Shown here one piece after another: positions 45,113-56,072 of a stretch of 64,000 nucleotides of DNA. How positions within the stretch are numbered: position 1 is the first letter of the stretch; each line of letters opens with the position of its first letter. The stretch covers positions 2,356,001 through 2,420,000 of the forward strand of contig JAHEWK010000007.1 of assembly GCA_020740775.1 (NCBI GenBank), in the 5' to 3' direction. This stretch comes from Ilyonectria destructans. Its lineage: Eukaryota > Ascomycota > Sordariomycetes > Hypocreales > Nectriaceae. Both the position numbers and the translations under genes were made by a program. The notes below the pieces were generated by a model. The model had not been told where the DNA came from and searched no databases. It saw nothing but the letters and a program-made list of their open reading frames with translations.

Positions 45113-46129
45113 ATGTCAGCCGAAACGAACAACACCGTTGTAGCAGGCTATGCGAAATATGGAGATGAGTGCAATATCCGGTTGCAACCCACCTCTGAAA
45201 AGAACTGGCAAGACAGCGTGGTTCTAGTGTGGTGGGACCCAGAAAACAAGATTGGTGGTTTTCACCGCCTTGGCCACGAACCAAACAACGCGGACGGAAG
45301 CTTCGCGACTCTGTGGTCCAATCTTGTTACGCCTCTGGGTATTTTCAAACGCACTCAGTCCAAACCACTCCGAGAAGAAGACAGCATTCCTGGTGGAGGT
45401 TACGGAAGCGGGGATGGCTCAGTCACTGTGGAATTCAAGGATGGACTGCATAGTTGGGTTATTGATGAGCCAGAGCAAGACTTGAAGGCTTGCATTGTAC
45501 ACCGAGACACAGGGCCCAATGTTGATTGCTTCCCGAAGAAGAACGCCATCGCAGATAATTTTGCCGCCGGCCACCTGGACATACCTGGAACTGTATCAGG
45601 GACAATGACCATCAAGGGGAAAACCTTCAAGTTCCAGAATGGCCTCAGCATTCGAGACCATGGATGGGGCGTACGCGACTGGGGATCCGCTTTGCTCTCG
45701 CACCGATGGATTGTCGGCACCTCCGGTCCGGACTTCAGCGTCTTCATCGTGGTTTGGCACAGCGCAGACGATCGGTATGCTAAGTTTGGATGGGTTGTAC
45801 GTGATAATATCATCACAGCGGCGAAATCGATTGATGTTGTGACTTACATGGAGGATGATTCTCTGACCAACAGGGGAGGCAAAACTGAATTAGAGCTTGT
45901 CAGCGGAGAGAAGTTCATAGTTGAGTGGATGCCGGTTGCGAAGGGTTTTGTCAGCTGGTACCGAGGGATTGCCTGCGTCGACAGACTATGTAGTTTCAAG
46001 GCTACGGGCGAAGGGAAGGTTTTTGATGGTTTTGGAGACTACGAAAGCACTTCAAACATTCATGCTGGGGACAGAAAACCGTCTCTGCTAGTCAACGGAG
46101 TCATAGATGATGGCTTGACCAGAGAGTGA
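45113..46129 (+). CDS. DUF7064/DUF7065-type (CrtC/AttH-like lipocalin fold) protein
   Basis: A single-exon gene of 338 residues. The signature is SIRDHGWGVRDWG (about residues 178-190), then SHRWIVGTSGPDFSV and VVTYMEDDSLTNRGG. I recall this order from bacterial two-domain proteins in terpenoid and steroid gene clusters, where an RDHSWGPRDW motif is typical. The fold is expected to be a double lipocalin-like barrel related to CrtC hydratases. A hydratase or isomerase role is plausible, not shown. No signal peptide. It follows the APH-like kinase gene and precedes a convergent cyclase gene. Confidence 0.75.
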   Translation: MSAETNNTVVAGYAKYGDECNIRLQPTSEKNWQDSVVLVWWDPENKIGGFHRLGHEPNNADGSFATLWSNLVTPLGIFKRTQSKPLREEDSIPGGGYGSGDGSVTVEFKDGLHSWVIDEPEQDLKACIVHRDTGPNVDCFPKKNAIADNFAAGHLDIPGTVSGTMTIKGKTFKFQNGLSIRDHGWGVRDWGSALLSHRWIVGTSGPDFSVFIVVWHSADDRYAKFGWVVRDNIITAAKSIDVVTYMEDDSLTNRGGKTELELVSGEKFIVEWMPVAKGFVSWYRGIACVDRLCSFKATGEGKVFDGFGDYESTSNIHAGDRKPSLLVNGVIDDGLTRE

Positions 46130-46488
46130 TCCGCAATTTTGTTTCTTTAGTATTCAATACTAATGTTTCATCATTCACAATGCACTATACCACATTTTGA
46201 TATGGGTTATTTAGCGAGGGTTTTCTCATAATCAGTATACCTCTATCTAAGTTAGTTCGTTTGCCCTCTTTCCTGAGCGGCGACTGACTGGGCCTCTAGC
46301 GAAATCTTGGGCTACATTCCAGCAATTGCTAGCGCCAACCTCGGAGAGCTACTGTAAGTAAGCCCAGGGCCATGCTTCCGGAGAAGCTCTCTTATTTATT
46401 GCTATCCTAGAAATAACTTTTTCGTCCAGTAGAAATCGTAGCGAATGTTCCATGGACTAGCACAGTCGATGCATTGCGCCGTCCTAGC
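46130..46488. other. Convergent 3' spacer
   Basis: Short interval between two convergent genes; nothing recognised. Confidence 0.45.
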
Positions 46489-47625
46489 CTAGAAGATAGC
46501 GACAGCAGCCGGAGGTGCTGCAACACCACCCGGGACATTCAAGGGAACACTAACTATCATGAAGGACCATCTTCCTTTGCTGCGACACTTAGCAGCCAGC
46601 ACCTCTAGATCGAAGCTTTCTCCAATCGGCATGCCCCAGCCGCTCAAAAATACCTCATGCATGCTCACCCCATACGGCTTCGGACTCGGCCATGCTTCAT
46701 ACGCAACCGTGTCACTTGCCACAGCCGCGAACGCATTGTCCCAATGCCAGCGAATGGCCTCTTCGGTAGCCTCGAGACCACATGATGAACGCACATCTCG
46801 ACAAGGCAGCGCCACTTGCTGCTCGCTAGACAATGCGCGATACGCAGAGAGCCAGCCAGTGCGAATCAGTAAGATATCTCCTGGCATAAACTGGACTTGT
46901 TGCATCTTTGCTACAGCCAGGAGTTGATCTAGGCTAATGGCGTGGGTGGAAAATGGATCAATGTTAATACCTTGGTCTTGCGCCCAGGAAAACCAGTCCA
47001 GCAACACGCCACGGCCTGTGATGGTCTTGTTGGCAAGATCTAACGGCCGCTCGTGTCAATACTTTCTACTTCTCACGTGAGATTGTGGACTAACTCTGAA
47101 TTCCAAGTTTTTGGTTTGATACAGGCCCAGATATGTCATCTTGAGTTACCCCATTGTAATACTTGAGACTGTCTTGGTATGGATAGTGTCGAAGGCCATC
47201 CCAGTGACTCGAGCTTTGCGTGTTGATGTCTAGCTAAGGGAGGGAGGTCAGTGTACAAGTTGGAGAAGCCGGTGCAGTGACCTGCCTCGTCATCATTCGC
47301 GTGTCCTTTGGCAATAATATGATGAGAACACGGCTTCCGCACTGGGTTCATTGGTTGTATGAATGCGTTGATTGGAAGACTAAATGAAGGATCTTGATTA
47401 GCATACTTGTACTTAGTGCCCTGGGAAGGCAAATACTGACCTCAGCGGGACCGTCTCTCCAGTGAGAATTTCGAATCCGGCTCTTTTTACTGTCTCGGGT
47501 GTCAGAAGATTCAATGTGCCCAGCTCGTCCTCGTCACCCCATAGACCCCATGCCGAGGCGGGAGGGTCATTGGCGCGGAGTGGCAGATCAGCGAAACTTG
47601 GTCGTGAGCGGGTGGACATCTTCAT
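46489..47625 (-). CDS. PF04199 cyclase-family protein (kynurenine formamidase-like)
   Basis: Four exons, 47441-47625, 47286-47379, 47095-47233 and 46489-47039, give 322 residues. It opens with WGLWGDEDELGTLNLLTPE, typical of the fungal branch. The metal-site region reads NTQSSSHWDGLRH rather than the bacterial HxGTHxDxPxH, a usual variant in this branch. FMPGDILLIRTGW and YGVSMHEVFLSGWGMPIGE follow. The second intron is unusual: only a GC donor (GAG|GCAGGT...CCCTTAG, 47234-47285) joins NDDE|LDINTQ in frame. The start chosen is MKMSTRSRPSF; an upstream in-frame ATG at 47667 is possible. Members hydrolyse amides or lactones, or cyclise. Confidence 0.88.
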
Positions 47626-48200
47626 CGTAAGTCTTAGCAAGGGCTGGTAGACAAATCTAACAATCATTTCGCCATGCTCGGCAGCGTTAATTTATTTTGT
47701 CTATGTACTCCGCAGTTCCATGCAATGCCGCCGCCTCTCGCGCTCAAAGCGACTTCTAGAGATTCCGAAGGAATGTGGGTAGATTCGGCATCTACACTCA
47801 GCTCGGTATTTTTTCCGGGTTCGTCATCGTGACGGTACCACATCGCCTCTGCGACCGATCGTCCTCAACACTCACCATTTCGGTTTTAGCATGTCACATC
47901 TGTCTTGGAGCCAATTGCGTGGGGTGGATGAAAGAAAGGATAATGTCATGGGTCGCCCATGCACAGGCAAATCACACAAGAACCCCGCAACCCTTCGTAC
48001 CTGATCGGCTCCTCAAAGTGGATGGGGACAAGCTCTGTCTAGTCGTAACCAAAGATACCGGGAATACACATTCCTATTAGGATACCATACTATGGGGCAC
48101 TCATGTACTGTTAGAGCACACTGTCATATGCAGGAAAACAACTCAAGATCACAAGTAGTGATATTTCAGCTCACTTCAGGAGATACCTGAGTCTAGGTTC
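47626..48200. other. Intergenic, upstream of the cyclase
   Basis: Promoter region of the cyclase gene; no coding frame with recognisable content. Confidence 0.4.
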
Positions 48201-48401
48201 TCAAGGGTCGACCAAGATGCTATACATAAGGCTCTGGCGCTGTCTATTCCCTATCTGTGGGCAGATCCACCCTGCATTCTCCAAGATGTGACTGTAGACT
48301 GGGAAGATCAGTGCAAGGGGATTCACGGCATTTATGGCAATTTCCATGTAACCCTCGCCACTCCCGGATCTCGAAAGTGTGAGAAGAGGTTCCTCAATTG
48401 A
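48201..48401 (+). pseudogene. HET-domain gene relic
   Basis: An open stretch of about 66 codons reads DAIHKALALSIPYLWADPP, CILQDVTVDWEDQCKGI, then IYGNFHVTLAT. This aligns with the HET core (A..L..RYLW.D..CI.QD..DW..E...M..IYANA..TIAA). It ends in a stop shortly after and is preceded by stops, with no ATG or splice context to extend it. The usual LWVDSLCIIQ has become LWADPPCILQ. It is a decayed fragment of an allorecognition-type gene, not a working one. Confidence 0.7.
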
Positions 48402-48601
48402 ACAGACAGTACCACACTGCTATTACATTTCCAGGGCGCTTCCATTACATCAATCACTTTCTTTATATACCGCCCATTTAGAAGCACTTTGATAGAGAAT
48501 TTATTTCATCAAACAACTTAGATGAAGAGAAGATGAACATTCCAAAAAGGTTTGGCCTCAGCAACAGAGTTAAAAGTCCCTCAAAGCAAGCTGTCAAAAG
48601 C

Positions 48602-49944
48602 CTAATACTCGTTTACCCCCCCGGAATTCAGCTGAACTCGATAAATATAATCCCTCCCAGCAATGTATAGCCAACTATCCACCCATTGCATGTTGACAGC
48701 GACGTCTCCCTCCGCCACCCGTATGATACCCAGCTGCTTACCAGATGAGTCGTACACCACGACTCCACCAGTCACCCCGCCGTAAACCCGGCCATCCCTG
48801 TCAACTTTGACACCGTCGGGAAAGCCAGAGTCTACGAATGCAAAGACGCTGCCGCCTCTCACCGGAAGCCCCGATTGAGCGAGCTCAAATTGGTAAATTG
48901 TCCGACCGCCAACCGGGTTGTCGGATGAGTTTCCGCGGTTTGTGACGTACAGGGCGTCCTCTTGCAGATTCAGAGCGACGCCGTTGGGGTTGGTGAAAGG
49001 GCCACCTCCAGCTCCTGAGATCATTCGGAGGTCACTTGTCTTCATATCCCACCGCCAGACGCCATTAGCTAGCTGAGGTTCGATCGTATCATTAAAGTTG
49101 TCATATCCATAATATCCATCCGTGAAGTAAGCCACACTGTCTCGAGTTATGACTACATCATTCGGGCTGTTAAACCGGTGGCCAAGGAAATTGTTCAGGA
49201 CTACCTTCGTCTTCAGAGTCACCGGGTCCATCCTTACAAGACCGCCGGGTGTAGTGTAGTTACCCTCTTGAGCCCAATAGACACTACTGTTGTGATAGTA
49301 TGCGCCGTTGGGGACAGTCAGTTGTGGAGATGGGTATACCTTTTCGGTGGCTGGCGAGGATCCGTTGAGGTTGACACGCCACACCCATGGCGTCGCGTCA
49401 GCCGAATAGCCTTCCTTCGGCGGATGCAACTCGGCGAGAAAGATACAATTACACTCGGGGGCAAAGACTGTGCCGTCGTGGACGAGACGCTTGGCAAAGG
49501 ATGGGCCGGCTGGAAACTCAAAAACTTTCTCAATTTTCTTGATATCGTTGTAGTCATCAATTCCAAGGAGCTTTGTGACGTCAGTAAACCAAGCCAAAGT
49601 TATTTCCAGAGACGAGTTGGACGCACTTTATACATGTCCCTGTCCAGGACAATGAATGATGCTTCTTTGAGAGCCTTCGCTGCCTTCTCGGCAGACTTGG
49701 CCGAGACGCCGTCCAGTACTTCAGTCTCCCACCACGTGGTAGTCACATTGCGATTAAAGTTATCCGCTGGGAAGACGTTTCGAAGAGTTGATGGAACCTC
49801 AAATACTGAAGGCCCAATACGGTACTGCGAGTCAGGATTAACCACATCTCTAACGCCTGACGTGGGTCGGGCTGTGACCTGAACCGCAGCTCCAACCGTC
49901 GCCAAGGAGCAAACTCGGCGCCAAAATAATGGGGAAGGAAGCAT
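48602..49944 (-). CDS. Secreted SMP-30/gluconolactonase-like lactonase
   Basis: Two exons, 49627-49944 and 48602-49570, encode 428 residues. The start MLPSPLFWRRVCSLATVGAA is a likely signal peptide, chosen over an in-frame upstream ATG because it begins directly at the hydrophobic segment. The beta-propeller region has FNSPNDVVITRDS, YFTDGYYGYDN, FTNPNGVALN and FPDGVKVDRDGRVYGG, matching the conserved SPND, NG and DG metal-site motifs of the SMP-30 family. Several NxS/T sites suit a secreted glycoprotein. The 56-bp intron (GTGCGT...CACAAAG) joins MYK|LLGIDD. It likely opens lactone rings outside the cell or in the secretory system; substrate unknown. Confidence 0.9.
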
Positions 49945-50369
49945 TTTTGATAAGGAGTAATCGTAAGTGACCTCGAGTGGAGATGGTGTGCGATAACAGA
50001 AAGTGCTATCCGTATCTTTATAGTTGCGCACGATGATCGTTTCTACCAGCTAGCTATGCATAAATCACTCCAAAACGTTCCCTTGCATGTCATTCAATGA
50101 TTAACCAAATGCTCCTAAGCAGAAATAGCCGGGTATGCACTCCTACAGGCAAACTTAGCACCACCACTCACATGAGCACCGCTTCGGTATCTCGGAAAGT
50201 TGGAAACAACATGCTGCAGAATAGGAGTTATTACCAATTATAAATGTTTACTGAAAACGTTTTCCGCACCAACATTTGGTGATTTCTTCACTTTGCCACT
50301 TTTTTGGCTGATCTTAGTGGGCATCTCGGCATGTTGCGTTTTTTGCCACTCGCTAGTGCGAACTCGGCA

Positions 50370-50565
50370 ATGTTACGGCATTTCTTTCCGTCATGCTGGT
50401 CACTGTAGGAGGAAATGCTCCGGTCTGCGTGAGAATCCATCGCTGTTCACGATAGCCTGGCGAGTATGGCGATGGGAGAAGGGTTCGGGATTATTTTAAC
50501 AATGGCTATAGAACGCTAAGGGGTCTCGCTTTACATTCTCCCGTCGGTATCAACCGATGGCTTGT
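50370..50565 (+). repeat. Dispersed repeat, copy A
   Basis: Shares, in order and in the same orientation, several blocks with 61319-61543: CATTTCTTTCCGTC, CACTGTA, AATGCTCCGGTC, ACGATAGCCT, TAGAACGC, TCTCGCTTTACATTC, ATCAACCGAT and ATGGCTTGT. Spacing agrees within a few bases over about 200 bp. No open frame spans it. Likely an old transposable-element or gene remnant. Confidence 0.65.
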
Positions 50566-50815
50566 ATTCGTGGGTGGTATTAGCTATTCCTACGTACGAA
50601 CCCCTTTTCATGATTTTCATGACATGTTAACCAGCAACAGTAGAGGGCTTGTTCAATAGTGGAATTATTCATCTTACTGCTCTTTTACTCGGCAGCCCGG
50701 ATATCCCTCAGCCTCTAGTATGGCTCGGTCTAGCGCGCTTTTCGCAAACGGAGCAGCAAGTATTACAATAGAGGCTCGAAAGGGATGGCCAAGTAGATAA
50801 ACGCCCAGGTGTTCA

Positions 50816-51370
50816 TTGACTGCCTATCGATTGGAAACTGGTCTGCAAGGGTATGACGCATTGTCGTTGGCCACACTATGTGTCGACCTTTGCTGTGTTT
50901 TCAACGTGGTCACCTTTGGCTACTTATACGCCATCCATCATCATGTGAGTCCTTTTCCTTTAATGCTAACGGCACGACGCCTCTTAGACATGCGCTTACC
51001 TCTCGAACGCATCTTGTGGCACCAGCTGACAAACAGTAGGTCCCTGGAGTTCGACCGCATCGCCGCAAACGCCCTCTCTGCGGTCGGTGCCTCTCAGTAG
51101 TATTCGGCTTCGCATACCTAAACCACCGAACAAACCGACGTGGTGGAGCATTAATCAGTCTTCACGTTTGATATCTCATTACCTTGACCGTTGCTCGAGA
51201 GGTGCATCCTCATGTCGGCAAGTGGTCGAGTTGGGGGCTTTGGACGGCTGTGAACAGTTTTGCGGTGGGCTATCATCCTATGCATAACTTGTGGGTGCAG
51301 CTGAACTACCGTGCGGCAAGCGAGCGGAGTATGGCCATTGCGTACGTACCATTAACCGTGAAAGGATAAT
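50816..51370 (+). pseudogene. Possible MFS transporter relic
   Basis: In separate frames there are LQGYDALSLATLCVDLCC followed by VVTFGYLYAI (near 50850-50945), and VNSFAVGYHPMHNLWVQLN with YRAASERSMAIAYV (near 51240-51355). They resemble the seventh helix and the N-R-S-x-x-x-R-S-x-A region of ACS-type MFS proteins. Frames do not join and no start or full set of helices remains. The call is tentative. Confidence 0.3.
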
Positions 51371-52502
51371 GAACCGATGTAGAACCTGGGATGTGAATGA
51401 TGTCGGCGATCAGCGGACTGATGGCTGGCGCCCAATTCTTCCCAGCAAGCGTCGCACCGTTGTAAGAATGCCTACGACTTGTTTATAAACTAAGGAATTC
51501 TAGATTCCAGTACTTAAGAAATATATTGGTTTAACTTTCTCTATCTTATATGCACCCCATCCGGTCTTTTAGGCGCAAACTTAATATAACACTTTTAAGT
51601 TTTCAAGTTGACTAAAGTGGCTATCTGTAGCAGGGTGTGCTTATTTGTCTTTTGTTGCTAGTTAACCAAACATAACATTGTTAGGAAAACCTCTTAGTCA
51701 ATCGAGTCATAGATGATGTGCCAACTTGAAATAATCCCCAAAATAGCATCTTTGATAACCTGAGACGAAATTCCAGTGTGATCTGGTTAGTCAGCGGGGG
51801 TGGCCGCTTTAGGGTCCGTGGCTTAATTAATAGACCCGTTGTAATAAAAAGACGGTGAAGAAACAGTCTATTATTAAGGGGCATAAAGTCATCCCATCGA
51901 GCTTCCCCGAAAGCTTAAAGCCCGTTCGTATTTATGCCTTTCGGGTTGCGGGGCAAAGCTTCCCCCTGCAAAGGATACACGTTAGGCTTTAATACCCCAG
52001 TTGTCCATTCATATGACACACACAAAGTGTTTCTGGGACGGGGTTCCATTCCTTATGCAAGCATCTACCTGACCGCGTTTCAAGGGACCATACAACCCTG
52101 TTTGGACACAAGGAAGCATTCAAGATTCATCCACCAATCACCGGCTATTCCAATAACGATGGAGGTCAATTCTGAGGGAACTTTACCAAAACAGCCAGCT
52201 GCACGTTGTCATCAGCGTTATACTTGGCACGTCCCGGATTCGGTACGGACGACATAACTCCGAGCTGGTCCAATGATCTGCAAAAGGTTAAAATAATGCT
52301 TATACGAGACTGCAAAAGCTAAATCTCCACCAATCCCACCCAAGTCATGCGGAAACAAAAATGCTACAACCAAAACGCGGGTCGGTCGGTGTAGGCTCAA
52401 GATGGATGAGACGGGAGCTTAAAAGCGCCGTATTGCCCGGCTAAAAAATATACATCTGACCACCAGGTGTCTGAAAGCTCATACCGTCGAGCATTAGCCA
52501 AC

Positions 52503-53542
52503 ATGAAGCTTCTCCCCGTCCTAAATTTCGTTGCAACGGCTCTTGCAGCCAGCAGGACATCTGCCCCAAGCGGATGTCTCGTCGTGCGCAAGTCTCCATC
52601 AAGCGGCCAATACGGCACCGTCCAAGCAGCCGTCAACGCGCTATCTACCTCTTCAACCTCGAGTCAATGCATCTTCATCGACCAGGGTACATACACCGAG
52701 CAAGTCCTCGTTCCCACTCGTAAAGCCCAGCTGTCCATCTACGGATACACCACGGACACCACCGGCTACGCTCAGAATAAGGTCACCATCACGGGCAAGA
52801 AGAGCCAGGCCGACGGCTCCAACAACGACGAGAGCGCACCCCTGCGTGTCAAGTCGCCCAACTTTAAGCTGTACAATGTCAATGTGGCGAATACCTACGG
52901 CAAGGGGAGCCAGGCTGTGGCTTTGAGCGCGTATGCTGATAGCGGGTATTATGGATGTGCCTTCACGGGATTTCAGGATACGGTTCTTAGCAACGTTGGG
53001 TATCAGCTGTATTCCAGCTGTCTTATCCAGGGAGCGACCGACTTTATCTTTGGCCAGCAAGCTTCGAGTTGGTTCGAGAAATGCGATATCCGCGTCGTCA
53101 GCAACTCTGTCGGTTACATCACAGGTATGAACTCACTGCAATCTCCAAGTTTTGGTAGATCTAACAGAAGGCAGCGAACGGGCGTGACTCTTCGAGTGGC
53201 ATCTCGTATTACGTCTTTAACAACTGCAACATTTCTGCTGCATCCGGAAACTCCGTCACTAACGGCGCCTACTATCTCGGCCGTCCCTGGAGAGAGTATG
53301 CCCGTGTTGTCTTCCAAAAGACTTCCATGTCTTCTGTCATCAACTCTGCCGGATGGAAGGTCTGGAACACTGATGATACGCGAACTAGCAATGTGCTTTT
53401 CGGAGAGTACAGCAACACTGGCGCGGGCGCATCTGGCAGTCGGGCGACTTTTTCGACTAAGCTCTCTTCTGCGGTGTCTATCTCGACCATCCTGACTAGT
53501 AGCTATGCCAGCAAGGGATATTATGACGCTTCATATATGTAG
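52503..53542 (+). CDS. Pectin methylesterase (carbohydrate esterase family 8), secreted
   Basis: Two exons, 52503-53124 and 53175-53542, encode 329 residues. The start MKLLPVLNFVATALAAS is a signal peptide. Family motifs in order: the QAAVNAL helix, QGTYTEQVLVP, FQDTVLSN and GATDFIFGQ (the two catalytic aspartates), and YYLGRPWREYARVVFQ (substrate-binding Arg and Trp). The 50-bp intron (GTATGA...AGGCAG) joins GYIT|ANGRDSSS. The enzyme de-esterifies homogalacturonan, releasing methanol, in plant cell-wall breakdown. No other pectinase gene is present in the window. Confidence 0.95.
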
Positions 53543-53981
53543 GCTTAGCTACTGCTGTCACATTATGTGATTGACCTATGAATCGATATGTTTGGGACTA
53601 CGATTATGGGGTTATCAACCTACTGCGTTCTAGGGATATCCATAAAGTGACCTTATCACAAACTTCACTTCGGTATCTTAGATTTAAATTTCCAAGTCTC
53701 TTTCCATTGTTCCAAGTCCGAAAGTTGTATGTTTTACGTGGTTTTACGTGCTAAACTGGTGCTGTAAATTACCCATTGAATTACTCTCAGATGAACGTTG
53801 GATACTAATGATACTTCGAGAAATGAGTGTACTGGCTTCGTGTATTATATTGCAACTGCGATCCCAGTCCCTTGAGAGATTCTCAACTTCTTGCCCCATG
53901 CGAAACGATCGATATTTAGAGCAACTGGATGCCTTTCATTGTCTATGTCATCCAACCCCCCTACACTTTACTCTCGTTCAA
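53543..53981. other. Convergent 3' spacer
   Basis: Spacer between the pectin methylesterase and a convergent transporter gene; no gene seen. Confidence 0.45.
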
Positions 53982-56072
53982 CTAGACGATAGCTTTGCTG
54001 TTAACACGAAAAGCCTTGTCACTGGGCTGCTCAGCCCCGGAAACTTCAGCCGAATCCGACGTCGACTCCTCATCGCTGTTTCCCTGTGCATGTTTTTTAT
54101 CTCTCGCCACCAGGAATTGTATAATTGCAGTCCAAACGACTGGATACTCTGTTAGCAAGGTGCAAGAAAATGCCGTGATATAAGCTGCTTACTCAACAAG
54201 ACTTGAAGCACAAGCGTCCAGGTATAGCCCTTCTTGGCTGCGGGAAAGTTGGTGGTCTTCCAGACAAAGTTCGGTGCCTAGGAAGCAATTAGGACATGTT
54301 TTACGTAGTTTCCGGATATAAGGCATCATATGCTTACCACAGCTTGAACGACGTATGCGAGGTCATTGGCCATGGCAACAAGCAAAGCTCGCTTCTCTGT
54401 ATCGGCAGAGCAAATCTCATTGATCCAGCTAAGAATGAGTGGGCCAGCACCAAGCTGAATTTCAAGTAAGCTATGAGGGTTCAGAGGCGGCAGAGTAGAC
54501 GAAACTTACACCCATGTAAGCCAACCAATAGACAGCCATACGGCCCGTGATGTTGGTGTACAATGGCATCTTAAGGAGCAAAGCATGTAGGATTATCTGC
54601 ACGAGCATAATTAGCATACTCCATTCCAGTCAGTTATCAAGTCCATTTACCGTAATGACTGCACCAATGTACATGAAAGGCCACCGAGCACCCTTCAGAG
54701 GCCCATCAGAAAGCCAGCCCCAAATCAAGGCCATGACAATGAGGATGCCCTCCGTCGGAAGCGGCACTTTGAGCCTTGTCAGCATGTTTTCAAAGCCAAA
54801 ATTCAGGAGCATTGCTTGGACCTACGATTGTTAATTTGCGGAACGGAGAAGGATTTTCCTGGGACCGGCGGAGGATCGACGTTGAAGCTCTTAAGCCAAT
54901 ATCCCATGGCTTGCTGCGGGTATCCATTGTTCCAGATGACGTACAAAATTGCTTGACATCATGATTAGCATCAGGTTTGTGCTCTTGGAAAATGGACTTA
55001 CGGAGCAAGTAGGTGTGCCAACTAAGCAGGATCCTCTTGACCTTGGCTTTGGTCCAAGGTTCCTTTCCAGCTCTTCCGATGACTCTCATCCTTTCGACTG
55101 ATAGTTCATGTTCTTTCTGGGTCGTCCACCAGGTCCTTTTTCCGTCTTGGGGCAAATTGGGGAAGAAGATGTATCCCATTACGGCCAGGGGCAACGTAAT
55201 GACGCCGTCAATGATGAAAAGCCAGCGCCCTGTTTGAAATGTCAGATGAGAAGCCTTCCGCCGTCATATAGCTCCCTGAAATAGGACTTAACTTACAACC
55301 AGCATAACCATGCACACCACTCAGATTCTTATAGGCGGCAGCCTGAAGAAAACCACTGAACATGCCTCCAATATGACCAGCTAGCCAAAAAATCATGGCG
55401 CGCTTGCCAATCTCGCGCGGGGTATACCATGATCCTAGGAGGTAGTGAATGCCCGGGTAGAACCCCGATCTATAACCTGGGTCAGTATAGAAGCCTATCT
55501 ATTGGCCCAGGTGAACGTACTCGAAGAAGCCGACGAGGAATCTCAACGCATAAAGCGAATGATAGTCTTTCACAGCCGAAGTACAAATAGTCGCGATTCC
55601 CCAGCCCACTTCGAGCGAAGGAATGACCCAGCGAGGTGAAACTCGTGTGAGAAGCAGGTTAGAAGGGATCTGTCCGACGACGTAACCCACTGTCCAAATA
55701 GATGTGCCTAGGTGTTCTGTTAGTGACTGCATTGTATGACACCAGGAATTATCTCCATCTCAGTGCATATTTACTTGTGACCAACTCATTGCCGTACATG
55801 CTCAAGTCCTCCTTCATGCCGCTCAAGAAGGCATTACTGACATTCGTCTGGTCGATATTCTTGAGGAAGTATCCAAGTGAGGCAAAGGTGAGCACGAAGG
55901 CGTCCACCTTGAAGAGAAGCCGGCGCTCCTCAGGCGGAAGCTCCCAGGTATCCCACACGTAGCTTTTCCATGACTCGGGCTTGGCGACGATCTTCTCCTC
56001 GGAGTTTCGAGTGGCTCCAGTATCCGAAACGGTCGGGTCGGTGACCTCAGCGGCGTTCTTGTTGTCAGCCAT
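53982..56072 (-). CDS. MFS transporter, pantothenate-transporter-like (Liz1/Fen2 type, ACS family)
   Basis: Ten exons: 55775-56072, 55521-55707, 55297-55469, 55002-55229, 54826-54951, 54651-54766, 54510-54596, 54338-54454, 54193-54277 and 53982-54148. All junctions keep frame, giving 527 residues. The start region WDTWELPPEERRLLFKVDAF and YFLKNIDQTNVSNAFLSGMKE is the Liz1/Fen2 signature. SIWTVGYVVGQIPSNLLLTR and FYPGIHYLLGSWYTPREIGKRA are helices 2 and 4-5; NFVWKTTNFPAAKKGY and YPVVWTAIIQFLVARDKK mark the C-terminus. The fungal subfamily moves vitamins and other organic acids by proton symport. The exon-rich structure contrasts with its neighbours. The 44-bp ninth intron is the shortest. Confidence 0.92.

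Larger units (their letters stand above)
49945..52502. other. 2.6-kb gene-poor region with decayed sequence
   Basis: No intact gene. It holds one copy of a dispersed repeat (50370-50565) and a stretch that may be the remains of a transporter (50816-51370), each listed separately. From 51480 to 51900 the DNA is AT-rich and stop-dense, compatible with a degraded element. Confidence 0.45.

Noticed and set aside
47775..48080. 101-codon plus-strand open frame upstream of the cyclase
   Set aside because: No recognisable domain and composition like surrounding non-coding DNA.
52653..53060. Minus-strand open frame opposite the pectin methylesterase
   Set aside because: Shadow of a conserved coding exon; no independent evidence.
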